A stretch of DNA of 50,276 nucleotides from Lachnospiraceae bacterium (GCA_017621815.1 JAGASK010000021.1:1-50276); one strand, 5' to 3'. Shown: positions 35,065 to 45,507, counted from the first letter of the stretch. Numbers and translations: made by a program. Notes: generated from the letters alone by a model not told the origin.

Positions 35065-35098
35065 ACAAATATTTATACAATTTGCACTATTTTTCATT

Positions 35099-37726
35099 CT
35101 ATTCTCTTACGAGATATATCTGATCATTGGGAATTCTTGCCGTGGCACGGTACGGCCTTGCCGCCGATTCAAATAAAATATACATTCCCTTTGCCGTCAT
35201 CTGTATCTGTTCCGCCCCTTCCGGCAACACATGGGTTTCAAGGGGCTCCTCATACTTTCCCGTCTGCTCATCATATACAAAACACAGCAGTGCCGCATCA
35301 TCTGTCTGATAACCCTGGCTTAAATACATATATTTTATTCCGGCCTGCACATCCTCTTTAAAGGTAATTCCCTGAATTCTCTGGGGAATAGATGCTGCCG
35401 ACACCAAAACAGGATTTTGTGCATCGGAAATATCATACCTGTTCAGCACACCCTCCGCGCCGTCCACATAAGAACCCACATACAGGGAGCCGCTGTCATA
35501 AGTCAAAAATGAAGCTACCTTACTGCCGTTATGATTAACAAGTCCTGCATCAAAGCTTACTTGAATTTCCCCCTGATAACCCCCGTTCAATATATCAGAC
35601 CAGGAAAGTGCATATACCATGCCGGATGCGCCTGTTACCCATAATAAGTCATGCGTTTCATCATAGGAAATGCCGCCTGTATGAGCTTTAAAGCCTAAGT
35701 CAACTATTCTCTTCAGCTTTCCGGCAGTATCCATCAGATACAGGATGCTGTTATATTCTCCTGACTTACTGTAAGCGGAAACCGCCAGTGTGTTTCCCGC
35801 TTTCGTAAATCCCTGTACAATCATATCCGAACACATTTCCGGGAGAGAATCCCCATAAAGTCCCGGAAGTGTGACAGACGACTCAAAATTCTCAGCCAGA
35901 TAACGATACTGCGGATTAATAATTACCTTGGCAAGCCCCGGATAATTGGTAACGATACCGTCGGCTCCCATAGCCTGAACCTGTGTCATCTCAGCAGGTG
36001 TACTTACAGTCCACACAAATGCCTTTTTCCCTGCCTGATGAAGTGACCTTACCGTTTCAGCGGTGACAGACTCTATATATAAACCATAATAGTCTGCAGG
36101 ATATTCTTCCGCCAAAGTTGTTCTTCCTGAATAAGTGTTATAGAGAATCTGCACAGAAGTATCCATCTCTTTTAAATGCGATAAATAATCATATTGAAAA
36201 GATGCAAAAATACACTTATCTGTCATCCCGCACTGCTTAGTCACATCCAGCACAGCCTCTTCAAATCCTTCCACCGCTCCTATGTCCTTCAGTTCAAGAT
36301 ATATCCTGCTGTCATTTTGACCTGCCAGTTCCAAAACCTGACGAAGAGCAGGGATTTTCTCTCCTGCAAAAGAGGGGGCAAACCAGCCTCCTGCGTCCAA
36401 CTGCTGTAATTCTTCATAAGTATAATCTGCTATTTTACCGTCTATCCCTGTAATGCGCTTTAAGCTGTCATCATGAAATACCACGATTTCACCGTCTTTT
36501 GTTATCTGCACATCCAGTTCAATATAGTCCACGCCGATGTCAAAGGCTCCCGCAAAAGAAGCTAAGGTATTTTCCGGAAATTCAGACGAATAACCTCTGT
36601 GGGCAATTATCTGCGGCAGAACAATTTCCTTCTCTGCTGTTTCCTGTAAGCCTGCCGTTTCATCCTGCATCTCCGATTGATTTACAACCGCTTCCGGCTC
36701 ATTCGTTTCATTTTGTATTTCCTGCTGTCCGGGTGCGTCTTCCATTTCCTCAGCCGCATTTTCCTGTGCCGTTCCCTCATTCTTTATATGTGTCGCCAAA
36801 ACAGAAAACAGAAGAATTCCCACAATACAGGCAGCTGCCAGACAAATTCCCTTTTTATATCTTTCCTTCCTGCTGAAAAAGAAAGGATATACTGCCATAA
36901 TAAAAACTGCCAGTGAAAATGAAGTGAAAAATCCGGCATATTTTGCTTCCAAAACAAGATTCAAAGCATCCTTCAGCACATACAAAATAAATAGGATTCC
37001 TGTACCTCCCACGGAAAACCGAATCACCTTCTGCTGCCAGGTTCCCTTATTGTCAAAATTAATAAACCTTCTCTCCAGCACCCAGCCGATAAAAAATCCC
37101 ATACCTGCACCCGCATTAGTAAGACATCCTGCCTTCAGCATGGGAAGGAAGCACAAAAGGCATCCCGCTGCCATAACAATAATATCCCTGTTCCTGCCGT
37201 TTTCTGCAAAATCCAGTGCTTTTTCCACAGCAAAAATAAGCACAATTCCCATTACAAACGCCAAGAGTACATCCTGAGGCGTATGAACACCCAGTAAATT
37301 TCGCGAAAAAGCAACCATTGCCCCAACACACCAGCAAATAACAGATATCATACGCTCCTTGTTTTTCCACAAATAAGCGCCCAATGTACCCCAAACAGCC
37401 ATTACTCTGGAGGTATGCCCGCTGGGAAGGGAATAACCTCCTGCACCGGCAAGAGCCCCCTGAACAGGCACAATTCTTTCGTCCCTGACCCAGGGTCTTT
37501 CTATTTTACACTTCCATTTAATGAACTGGTTCCATGTACATGCCAAAGACACGTTAAGGCCCATTCTCTGTCCCGCCTTTTTATCGACACACCAGTAAAC
37601 AAATGCTAAAAGTAAAAAAGTAATTGTCTGCTCACCCAGCACTGTTATTTTCAGCAAAAAGGAATCCATTACCCCGCCGCATATTTCTCTTATCTTTTGT
37701 AAAAACAATAAATATTGTATATCCAA
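35099..37726 (-). CDS. PAP2 phosphatase-GDPD-propeller fusion membrane protein
   Basis: An 875-residue three-part protein. Residues 1-165 are a PAP2 lipid phosphatase with all motifs: KWKCKIERP (KX6RP), SLPSGHTSR, and SRNLLGVHTPQD. Membrane helices continue to about 310, followed by an acidic linker. Residues about 370-610 are a glycerophosphodiester phosphodiesterase with AHRGYSSEFPENT, YIELDVQ and FHDD catalytic blocks. Residues 620-875 form a strand-rich, propeller-like domain. Topology puts GDPD and propeller outside the cell. Translation starts at TTG right after the YfhO stop. Both enzymes could act on glycerophosphate polymers or prenyl pyrophosphates; the true substrate is unknown. 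Confidence 0.85.
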   Translation of the reverse strand: MDIQYLLFLQKIREICGGVMDSFLLKITVLGEQTITFLLLAFVYWCVDKKAGQRMGLNVSLACTWNQFIKWKCKIERPWVRDERIVPVQGALAGAGGYSLPSGHTSRVMAVWGTLGAYLWKNKERMISVICWCVGAMVAFSRNLLGVHTPQDVLLAFVMGIVLIFAVEKALDFAENGRNRDIIVMAAGCLLCFLPMLKAGCLTNAGAGMGFFIGWVLERRFINFDNKGTWQQKVIRFSVGGTGILFILYVLKDALNLVLEAKYAGFFTSFSLAVFIMAVYPFFFSRKERYKKGICLAAACIVGILLFSVLATHIKNEGTAQENAAEEMEDAPGQQEIQNETNEPEAVVNQSEMQDETAGLQETAEKEIVLPQIIAHRGYSSEFPENTLASFAGAFDIGVDYIELDVQITKDGEIVVFHDDSLKRITGIDGKIADYTYEELQQLDAGGWFAPSFAGEKIPALRQVLELAGQNDSRIYLELKDIGAVEGFEEAVLDVTKQCGMTDKCIFASFQYDYLSHLKEMDTSVQILYNTYSGRTTLAEEYPADYYGLYIESVTAETVRSLHQAGKKAFVWTVSTPAEMTQVQAMGADGIVTNYPGLAKVIINPQYRYLAENFESSVTLPGLYGDSLPEMCSDMIVQGFTKAGNTLAVSAYSKSGEYNSILYLMDTAGKLKRIVDLGFKAHTGGISYDETHDLLWVTGASGMVYALSWSDILNGGYQGEIQVSFDAGLVNHNGSKVASFLTYDSGSLYVGSYVDGAEGVLNRYDISDAQNPVLVSAASIPQRIQGITFKEDVQAGIKYMYLSQGYQTDDAALLCFVYDEQTGKYEEPLETHVLPEGAEQIQMTAKGMYILFESAARPYRATARIPNDQIYLVRE

Positions 37727-40459
37727 TTACAATTTTCTCCCTTTCTTATTAATCCGTTCCGCTGCCCTGTCATAAAATGCCAGGGTAATGCAGCCCAATA
37801 TTCCAATTATCATCAGCATCCATCCCTGTCCAGAATATGGCGTATGGTATTCAAACTCCACTGTATGTTCTCCCGGTAAAATATAAACACCTATCCCAAA
37901 ATCATTTGTCTTCAGTATTTCTGCCGCTTTTCCGTCTACAACAGCCTTCCAGCCGCCACTATAAGGAATCGATATATATAACAGCCCTCCCCTGTCAGAA
38001 TCCACCTGCAGATACATGCTGTCCCCTTCAAAAGCATACTCTACCGGAATTTCCTTACGTTCTGCAATCCACTCTTCCATACAGTCCAATGGCTGATTAA
38101 TAATTTCCAAGTCATCATACGTATAAATTCCGGGATTACTAAAGGAAACTGTATATTCTTCCCCATGATAACCTGAATAGCCTAAATTGCAAAGGAAATT
38201 ATGAATGCCTGCATAAAGTGTATCATGACTGTTTTTTACTTCAAACTTCTTGCTCACTATTCCATCTGATATTGAAATATAAGCATTATTTCCGCCTTCA
38301 TAATATAAATTATTGAATGCAAAATATCTTTCCGCATCCTGTACCCTATCTGTCCGTATCGTAATATATGCTTCAGGAACCTTTACCTCCAAATAATTCT
38401 CCCCCATCTCCAAGCCTTCCGATTTTACTATAGTATATGCAGAAACAGTATCACTGAAATGTATAAAGTCAGAAGAACTCTTTGACAAACTGCTGTCATC
38501 CACTGCCGCCGCCTGAAGTGCTGCCTGTTGCTTTTCAACAGGCGTAAAATTTTTGTATTCCTGTTCTTCAATGATGGTATCATACATAAAAGCCATGGGT
38601 AAAGCCATCTCAGTTTCGTATAAGGCATACCCGTCTTTTTCCTTTACCGGATTACTATAACTATACGGAAGATATAATTCATCCCCTGATTTAATAATCA
38701 TATATTTCACACCCAATGCCGTCTCCAGCATCACACGGGAGTCTAAATCCACATATCTGTTTTCATAAGGAATCGGAATCCACATATCATGAATAAAGTC
38801 ACTGATATTTTCATTAATCACACTACAATAAAACGGAACACTGTTGACATCATAAAGCATTGCAGAATTCGCTCTCACACCCGAAAAATACAAATTAGAA
38901 GTATCAATCCGGAAATTTTCATATTCACCGGTTTCCAGCACACTTAAAGGTCCGCTTGTTATATCCTGCCAGGCCGATCCTATATTTCCATGTCTGTTAA
39001 TATCATTTCCCGAAAGCGGTGAATAAAAGCCGAACATACTAAGGAAAATATTAACTGCCGTCACCACCAGACAAGCTTTAGACATTCCCCTTTTTAACCG
39101 TCCGCACAACAAAACAGCTAAGGCCAAAACTATCCCGGAAACAAATAACACTGCTGCCGCTGCCAACAGTTTTTCTTTATTACCTTCCGATCTGAAGTAG
39201 AAAGTAGGTACCTCAAATAAAATGGTAATCCCTGCCATTATCCATTTTACTTTGCCCGGAAGGCCTGTTATATCAGGGAACATTTCTACTACTATCAGAG
39301 AAATGATAAAACAATATGCCCATATCCAACGATTTGTTGCATACCCAAATCCATTAAGTACATGTCCAAAAAAAGGAAACAAAAGAAAAATTGTTCCTGC
39401 TATAAGGGCTATTTTAAAAATAGCCCTTTCCTTCCATTTTGTTCTGAAAAATAACATTATAACTGCCAGCAATGCAACCGCACCATATCCCAAAGCAGCA
39501 TAATGATCCGCACTGGCATTCATAAAAGCAATGGGTAATTTTATATAATAAATCAACTCATATAGTTTGGGAACAGTTCCGGTGTTTCCAATCCGGCTGC
39601 TTCCAAGTACAACAAGCGCAGTAGGAATAAAAACAGGTGCCGCCAGCATAACCGCAATGCAATAATATACCAAAAACCGTCCTAATTCCTTAATCAAATG
39701 CAAAATTTTTACTTTTTTACCATGTATCTGTATATATCTGATAACTCCATATATACTCATAAGAATTGTAATCATATAAAAAAAGTAAAAATTACACACC
39801 GCCCCCACTGCACTTGATATTATAAACAGCAGAGGCTTTCGCTCCTTCAGTATTTTATCAATACCAACCAGAATAACCGGAAAATAAATCAGCGGATTCA
39901 AAAAATGCGGATGCAGCACTGAAATTACAATTGTGTAAAAAGAGAAAACATAAATAACAGCTCCAGGCAAAATCCGGTCACTCTCATAAGAATGATATAA
40001 ACAATAAAAATAAAACGAAAGTCCTGCCAAATATAATCTGAGAATTACAAGTGCATTATACAATACCTCCGTATAACGCATCGGCACAAAAACTGCCAGC
40101 AGATTTAACGGATCCCCTAAAACGAAAAAATTCAATGTGGTAATAATATCCCCGCCCAGACCAATACTCAAATCATATTCCGGAATACAAAATGATTGTT
40201 CTATAAAAAAATTTTTAAATATGTTCCTTAACCATTCACCATAATATGCAAGTAAATTATAAACCTGAACAAGACCATCCCCTGATAAACTATCTCCCGT
40301 ATATACAAAAGATTTACCGTAAAATATCTGAAGCGAATATACCAGCAGACATAAAATGATAAATGTAACAGAATATTTCATCAGCCATGAATGAGTACTG
40401 TCTTTTCTCACCGCTGTTATTTTTTTGCTATGAATTTCTTTTTCTGCTTTATTAAACAT
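37727..40459 (-). CDS. YfhO-family membrane glycosyltransferase-like protein
   Basis: The 910-residue protein has an N-terminal helix, more than ten further membrane segments, an extracytoplasmic domain of about 350 residues and a last membrane helix. The GDSLSGDGLVQVYNLLAYYG loop and IGLGGDIITTLNFFVLGDPL segment match bacterial YfhO proteins, which add sugars to lipoteichoic acid or related polymers from lipid-linked donors. The length is typical. The ribosome site (AAGGA) is rather far (13 bases) from the ATG. It lies between the M6 protease and the PAP2-GDPD fusion in the same operon; the GDPD neighbour agrees with a glycerophosphate-type polymer substrate. Confidence 0.85.
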   Translation of the reverse strand: MFNKAEKEIHSKKITAVRKDSTHSWLMKYSVTFIILCLLVYSLQIFYGKSFVYTGDSLSGDGLVQVYNLLAYYGEWLRNIFKNFFIEQSFCIPEYDLSIGLGGDIITTLNFFVLGDPLNLLAVFVPMRYTEVLYNALVILRLYLAGLSFYFYCLYHSYESDRILPGAVIYVFSFYTIVISVLHPHFLNPLIYFPVILVGIDKILKERKPLLFIISSAVGAVCNFYFFYMITILMSIYGVIRYIQIHGKKVKILHLIKELGRFLVYYCIAVMLAAPVFIPTALVVLGSSRIGNTGTVPKLYELIYYIKLPIAFMNASADHYAALGYGAVALLAVIMLFFRTKWKERAIFKIALIAGTIFLLFPFFGHVLNGFGYATNRWIWAYCFIISLIVVEMFPDITGLPGKVKWIMAGITILFEVPTFYFRSEGNKEKLLAAAAVLFVSGIVLALAVLLCGRLKRGMSKACLVVTAVNIFLSMFGFYSPLSGNDINRHGNIGSAWQDITSGPLSVLETGEYENFRIDTSNLYFSGVRANSAMLYDVNSVPFYCSVINENISDFIHDMWIPIPYENRYVDLDSRVMLETALGVKYMIIKSGDELYLPYSYSNPVKEKDGYALYETEMALPMAFMYDTIIEEQEYKNFTPVEKQQAALQAAAVDDSSLSKSSSDFIHFSDTVSAYTIVKSEGLEMGENYLEVKVPEAYITIRTDRVQDAERYFAFNNLYYEGGNNAYISISDGIVSKKFEVKNSHDTLYAGIHNFLCNLGYSGYHGEEYTVSFSNPGIYTYDDLEIINQPLDCMEEWIAERKEIPVEYAFEGDSMYLQVDSDRGGLLYISIPYSGGWKAVVDGKAAEILKTNDFGIGVYILPGEHTVEFEYHTPYSGQGWMLMIIGILGCITLAFYDRAAERINKKGRKL

Positions 40460-40494
40460 AATCTTACACTATTCCTTTAATATACCCCTGATTA

Positions 40495-43400
40495 TCAAAA
40501 CTTCTTAATAAATTTTGCCAGCATTACGGCACATTCTGCCCTGGTGGCCTGTCCTTTAGGATTCATATAATATACGCCGTCCTTTGTACTTCCGCTGATA
40601 ATTCCCGCGCCAACTGCCCAGCGCATATTATCTGCTGCCCATCGGCTCACATCTGATGCATCTGCAAATTTACCAAAATCCGCACTGTCACTAATGTCAT
40701 ACCCCTGTACCTTTGCAAACTCCATGAGCATTCTTGCCACCTGTTCACGGGTAATATTATCGTTTATTCCATAACGGCCATTGCCAAGGCCTGCCACAAT
40801 TTTATTTTCATATGCCCAGATAATGGCATTGCTGTACCACTTACCCGCAGGCACATCTGAAAATACATTTTTGTAGGTAACTTCCGGTGAACCCGCCAAC
40901 CGGTAAATAACAGACGCAAACATAGCTCTGGTCAGCGGTACATCAGGCTGAAATTCATCAGTTCTCACCCCTGTCATAATGCCGTTTTCGTAAACAAATT
41001 TGATATTTTCATATTTCCAGTTACCTAGATTAACTGCAACGTCAATAAAGGGCCATCCGAGCGGTAATTCAGGACTTTTTGCCGGAACAGGAGTCTTCAC
41101 TGCAGCTGTCGGTCCCGGCTTGCCGGTAGGTGTAGGATTAAGCACCGGCGTAGGCACTGCTGAAGGCGTCGACATACTTGAAGACGTTGGCATAACTGAA
41201 GGTATCGGCGTAACTGAAGGCATAGGTATCGGCGAGGGTGTCGGTACATATTCCGAAGCATCATCCGTACTGTTTGCCTGATGGACCTTGATATACACTT
41301 TATTAGTATCATTACTTAAGTAAGTTACATAAACATTCCCATTACTGCAATACGCCTCTATACCGGATATAATGCCATTTGTTACCCTGCTTCCTAAAGG
41401 CTGCCACTGATTATTTACCAGTCCCATTGCATAAGCCTGATAGCTGCTTCCTCCCAAATAAACAATGTATGGAGCATTCCCGTTAAAACAAACAGCCATA
41501 TCCGCAATACTCTCCTCAGCATAGCAGTTGCTGCCAAGCTGCTCCCAGGTTCCCGGATTTTCCGCCAGATCATATACATACATATAACACTCATTATAGC
41601 CAAAGCTTGTACCGTTTTTCAGCATATAAATTTTATTTCTGTATATCTTTATCATTCCGTTATTGGCAGAAAAATCCACATTACCGACATCATACCATGT
41701 ATCTGCACTCTCATCATATTCTTTTACATATATTTTATTATTATTGAAAGCCTCACGATACATGACTGCAATATGCCCATTTTCCGCCGAAATTGAAGGA
41801 TTTGCCGTATATTGGCTGCTGGCAGCTATTTGCTTTCCGAGTTCTTTTGCCCCGGAATCTCCATATCTGCAGGCTGATACTTTGCTTCCATCCGTATTTA
41901 CCCAGGCCATATAAACGCCGTCCGTTCCTACTGACATGTCAACTTCATTGACCTGGGAAGCAGAAGCATATACTTCTGTCCATCCGGCACCGTTCCACTT
42001 AGCTAATTTTGCATAGCTGTCCGAATCAATATATGCAGTATAAAAAGTATCCTTATACTTTCCCAGACGGTGTTCCCTTCCCGAAGGCGCACTGCCCACT
42101 CTGGTCCATGTCTGCCCGCTGTATTGATACAAGTAAGCGCTGCTGCCCGGAGTGTTTCCCTTTTGCTGTATAAAATACATTGTACCGTCTTCATCCAGAT
42201 ATGAAGCGCTGGAAACGGAAGTATCATTATCGGGCTGCTCCGTGGAAATTAATTTCCAGTATTCTGTTTCATCAATATCGGTAAAACTTATATCAAACGT
42301 AATCGTATCACCGTCTGCACTTCCTACATTACTGATGACAATGCCGCTGTTTGTTCCATCCGCATAAGTCATGGCTCCGTCTGCCAGGGATTTGCTCAAA
42401 TCACTGCTTCCGTACGAAGTCCTGCCTGATTCAGCCGATAGGAATGACTTATCTCTTTCTCCGTTGCCCGCCTCATACCCATTATCGTTGTATTCATCTC
42501 CCGGCCGGAATACATAAATCATATCCGGAGGTCCCTGAAAATTACCGCTGTACCTGGTATTTACACGATAAATAATCAGCCCCGAACCCGGAATTTTACT
42601 ATCCAGCTCATTTGCATATTCGCTTCCTGTATACAGACTCCCCTGTTTTCTGTATTCCAGCACAAAAAATTCTGTATCGGAATAATCTGTTTTCAATATT
42701 ACTGCCTGGTTATCCTTGGTATCTTCTGTCGTTGCCGATGCTGCATACAATGAATAGCCTGACACAGATTCTGTAATTGTCGGAATTGAAAACCAACCTG
42801 ATATTGCAGAGCGCAGGTATGCCAGCGGATACTGTACTGCCAGACTGGAAGATGCCATAATATCCCACATGCCTACCGGATTTCCTGAATCAAATGTGCC
42901 TGAACTCCTGTACAAATCCGGATAATCTAAAGAATGAAGGAATTCATGAATAATCGTTCCCGACCTGTCCAATCCTAAATAAACTCCGCCCTCCGATAAT
43001 ACGTTGTAATTTCTTATCAGGCACCCATTTACCTTCTCCATTCCGCCATATACGGCCTTATGTCCATTATATTGTGAAGAAGCATTACCTGTTTCATAGG
43101 GCACAACTATGGTAAGATTATCAACACATCCGTCATTGTCATATAAATCCAGATTCTCTTCATCATATGGCTTAAGATATTCCGCTATCTCTGCAATCAT
43201 AAGACCATCATTATTCAGATAGTAATCCGCATTGTTTTTTAATGCCAGCGGTGTAAATGCATTTCCGTCATACTGCGGATAAACATTCACTACCTCCACC
43301 TTACCATAGGAAATTTGATTCATATACTGCTTAAGGGCCCTTTTGCTGACAGTGGAACCATTCCGCCCGTCTCCATCAAACATTTCAAATGTAACCTGGG

Positions 43401-43614
43401 TATTAAGCTTAAAACAGTCATCAGGAAATGCGCCTCCATGAACATGAGTAGTATCTTTAAAATCCACAAAGATAACTACATTGGCAATGGACTTCTTCTC
43501 TCCTGCCGCTTCTGCAGAAATAATATTCCTGCTTCCAAAGGCTGTTATGAGCAGAACAAATATCATGCATATCATTAAATTACATATCTTTTTTCTGTTT
43601 ATTTTACGAATCAT
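40495..43614 (-). CDS. M6-family metalloprotease with three SLH domains
   Basis: This secreted protein of 1039 residues has a signal peptide (about 1-38, cut near AEAA) and an M6 (immune-inhibitor-A-like) zinc protease with HEFLHSLDYPD (His223, Glu224, His227) and GMWDIMASS. A beta-propeller-like repeat region spans about 455-800, then a Pro/Thr/Ser linker. Three SLH domains run from about residue 853 to the end, with TRAM, TREQ and TRAE motifs. SLH domains bind pyruvylated wall polymer, so the protease is held on the surface. ATG 43614 with AGGTG 6 bases upstream was chosen over 43647; it overlaps the previous gene by 11 bases, so translation is coupled. Confidence 0.9.
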   Translation of the reverse strand: MIRKINRKKICNLMICMIFVLLITAFGSRNIISAEAAGEKKSIANVVIFVDFKDTTHVHGGAFPDDCFKLNTQVTFEMFDGDGRNGSTVSKRALKQYMNQISYGKVEVVNVYPQYDGNAFTPLALKNNADYYLNNDGLMIAEIAEYLKPYDEENLDLYDNDGCVDNLTIVVPYETGNASSQYNGHKAVYGGMEKVNGCLIRNYNVLSEGGVYLGLDRSGTIIHEFLHSLDYPDLYRSSGTFDSGNPVGMWDIMASSSLAVQYPLAYLRSAISGWFSIPTITESVSGYSLYAASATTEDTKDNQAVILKTDYSDTEFFVLEYRKQGSLYTGSEYANELDSKIPGSGLIIYRVNTRYSGNFQGPPDMIYVFRPGDEYNDNGYEAGNGERDKSFLSAESGRTSYGSSDLSKSLADGAMTYADGTNSGIVISNVGSADGDTITFDISFTDIDETEYWKLISTEQPDNDTSVSSASYLDEDGTMYFIQQKGNTPGSSAYLYQYSGQTWTRVGSAPSGREHRLGKYKDTFYTAYIDSDSYAKLAKWNGAGWTEVYASASQVNEVDMSVGTDGVYMAWVNTDGSKVSACRYGDSGAKELGKQIAASSQYTANPSISAENGHIAVMYREAFNNNKIYVKEYDESADTWYDVGNVDFSANNGMIKIYRNKIYMLKNGTSFGYNECYMYVYDLAENPGTWEQLGSNCYAEESIADMAVCFNGNAPYIVYLGGSSYQAYAMGLVNNQWQPLGSRVTNGIISGIEAYCSNGNVYVTYLSNDTNKVYIKVHQANSTDDASEYVPTPSPIPMPSVTPIPSVMPTSSSMSTPSAVPTPVLNPTPTGKPGPTAAVKTPVPAKSPELPLGWPFIDVAVNLGNWKYENIKFVYENGIMTGVRTDEFQPDVPLTRAMFASVIYRLAGSPEVTYKNVFSDVPAGKWYSNAIIWAYENKIVAGLGNGRYGINDNITREQVARMLMEFAKVQGYDISDSADFGKFADASDVSRWAADNMRWAVGAGIISGSTKDGVYYMNPKGQATRAECAVMLAKFIKKF

Positions 43615-45349
43615 GCATTTCACCTGTTGTCCTTTGCTTTTTATCATAATATAAAATAAAAGTATTTGTCTCTATTTGCCTGTCATATATTTCTTCCAAT
43701 ATGTTCCGATGCTTTGTCCACCTGACGGCTATCAAAAATTCTCCCGGTTCCGTTTTCTCTTCCAAAAGTGCATCTTCGTTTAAAATGTTAATTGACCGGC
43801 TGCCCAGCCACATTTGAACCGCATCGATATATCTCGAAGCATCTTCCTTCAGGTATGCTATTTTGTCCTCTTCCTGAGCCTTTTCCTGGATGGTTTCTGC
43901 CACTACTCTGTCAATAAAATGGGTTTCGTTGTACCGGTATGTATATTGATGACTTGCATACAGTCCCAATGCGGTCTCCAAAATCAGCACAACACCCATT
44001 AACCATGCCCTGTTCGTTTTTTTACTGCCAATCCATATAAAAAAAGAAACCAGAAAAATCGTAGCAATACCAAACAGCCATACAGCAATAAAATAGTATC
44101 GGGGATGAAAAGCATCCTCATTGATAAGATAACTGATTCCAACTGCCATATAGCCTCTGATTCCTGTCCGCTGCTCTTTCTCCACCAGCCAAAGCAATCC
44201 AAACGCCAACACTCCCGATACCGCTCCCCATATCACCGATAACCTGAAAGGATGCCTGCTTTCTGCCAACATGCAAATCCCAATAACTATCAATACCGGT
44301 ACCAGAAATTCATCATACCTGCCATAAATCAAACTGTCTATGCTACTTTCTTTTGCTACATAAACAGAACATATAAGCACCTCCGATATTACAGAAAGCA
44401 TTAAAAACAGGGCTGCTTCAAAATCCTTTATCCTTCTGATACACCATATGACTGCCCAATAAAAAAATCCAAAGCTGGCAAGCCCTAAATAAAATATCTT
44501 TCCTGCAATTCCCATTACAAAATGAAAAAGTCCCTGCAGATTCAGAATTCCTTTCAGCTTCCTCCACAGTCCGCCATAATTGTTAGTGGACAATGTCCCT
44601 TCTCCTGCCTGTGAAAAAACTTCCGCAATCGTATATCTTTTCAGCAAAGAAGCCAGTATCAATGCCGCCATAAGTGTAAAGAAGAAAACAACTGCCACCT
44701 TGAAAATCTTCCGGGCTTCCTCTTTACTTTCCACCTTACCTCTTCTAATGACCCAAAAAGCCACGGCAATCATGCAGGCTATTACCACTCCCAAGGTTCG
44801 CATATGCACACAATATAAGTAAACAACTGCTATTGCCAGAACCACTGCCGTTGGAACAGAAGGCCTTTTCACTAATGCCAGAAACAACCGGAACGAAAGC
44901 ATAAACAAAAACATCAGCAAAGCTTCCGTCATTGTCATCTGCATATAAAAAATCCAGGATGGGTAAAGCACTGCAATTCCGGCAATAAAAACCTGCTGTA
45001 CCTCATCTCTTTCGGGAAACAGATTTTTTATAATCCCCTGAGCTAAAGGAAGTGCTGCACACATCAATACCATATTCAGTCCCACCGCAATCCTGTATGC
45101 GGCAACACTGTCAGGAGCAAGCTTTAAAACAGGGAACAAAAAAAGACTATATCCAAAAGAATAATAAGAACCCAGAGAAACAATATCTTTCCAGTCATAT
45201 CCTGCCATTTTAGCCGCGCTTGCCCAATAGCCAAATTCATCCGGAAATAAAGTAAAAGAATATATCTTTTGAATACCATATCCAAAAATACTGACTATAA
45301 TAAGCAAAATATATACACTGTAAATTTTCTTCTGCCTGCTCAGTTCCAT
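43604..45349 (-). CDS. GT-C membrane glycosyltransferase
   Basis: The 581-residue protein has about twelve membrane segments and an early LFPDEFGYWASA loop, the acidic catalytic loop of GT39-like enzymes, followed by GSYYSFGYSLFLFP. A C-terminal extracytoplasmic domain of about 110 residues ends the protein. It is the first gene of a four-gene operon, with a consensus promoter at 45382-45411. The ribosome site is weak (GGATAAGCATT). It probably transfers a prenyl-linked sugar; the acceptor is unknown. Confidence 0.77.
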   Translation of the reverse strand: MELSRQKKIYSVYILLIIVSIFGYGIQKIYSFTLFPDEFGYWASAAKMAGYDWKDIVSLGSYYSFGYSLFLFPVLKLAPDSVAAYRIAVGLNMVLMCAALPLAQGIIKNLFPERDEVQQVFIAGIAVLYPSWIFYMQMTMTEALLMFLFMLSFRLFLALVKRPSVPTAVVLAIAVVYLYCVHMRTLGVVIACMIAVAFWVIRRGKVESKEEARKIFKVAVVFFFTLMAALILASLLKRYTIAEVFSQAGEGTLSTNNYGGLWRKLKGILNLQGLFHFVMGIAGKIFYLGLASFGFFYWAVIWCIRRIKDFEAALFLMLSVISEVLICSVYVAKESSIDSLIYGRYDEFLVPVLIVIGICMLAESRHPFRLSVIWGAVSGVLAFGLLWLVEKEQRTGIRGYMAVGISYLINEDAFHPRYYFIAVWLFGIATIFLVSFFIWIGSKKTNRAWLMGVVLILETALGLYASHQYTYRYNETHFIDRVVAETIQEKAQEEDKIAYLKEDASRYIDAVQMWLGSRSINILNEDALLEEKTEPGEFLIAVRWTKHRNILEEIYDRQIETNTFILYYDKKQRTTGEMHDS

Positions 45350-45381
45350 AATGCTTATCCAATCCTGACTATCTTAGTTTG

Positions 45382-45411
45382 ATTATATCTTTCCCATAAA
45401 CTTTCTGTCAA
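45382..45411 (-). promoter_or_regulatory. Promoter of the 35099-45349 operon
   Basis: On the minus strand TTGACA (45411-45406) and TATAAT (45387-45382), both perfect consensus boxes, are 18 bases apart, about 32 bases before the ATG. Confidence 0.85.
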
Positions 45412-45438
45412 CATAAGCACCTTACCAATCTTTAAAGC

Positions 45439-45467
45439 TTGACTTTATTTTTATATCATGATGAAAT
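45439..45467 (+). promoter_or_regulatory. Candidate promoter of the UDP-GlcNAc 2-epimerase gene
   Basis: TTGACT (45439-45444) and TGAAAT (45462-45467) are 17 bases apart, 40 bases before the ATG at 45508. The -10 is weak. A TTG at 45439 is in frame with the gene but lies in this -35 box, so it is not the start. Confidence 0.5.
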
Positions 45468-45507
45468 AAATAGGAATCAAGAATTTGCAATCAGGAAGGC
45501 ATACAAA

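Noticed and set aside
41000-41281. Repetitive Gly/Val-rich frame opposite the M6 protease linker
   Set aside because: The repeat comes from the Pro/Thr/Ser-rich linker of the SLH protease on the other strand.
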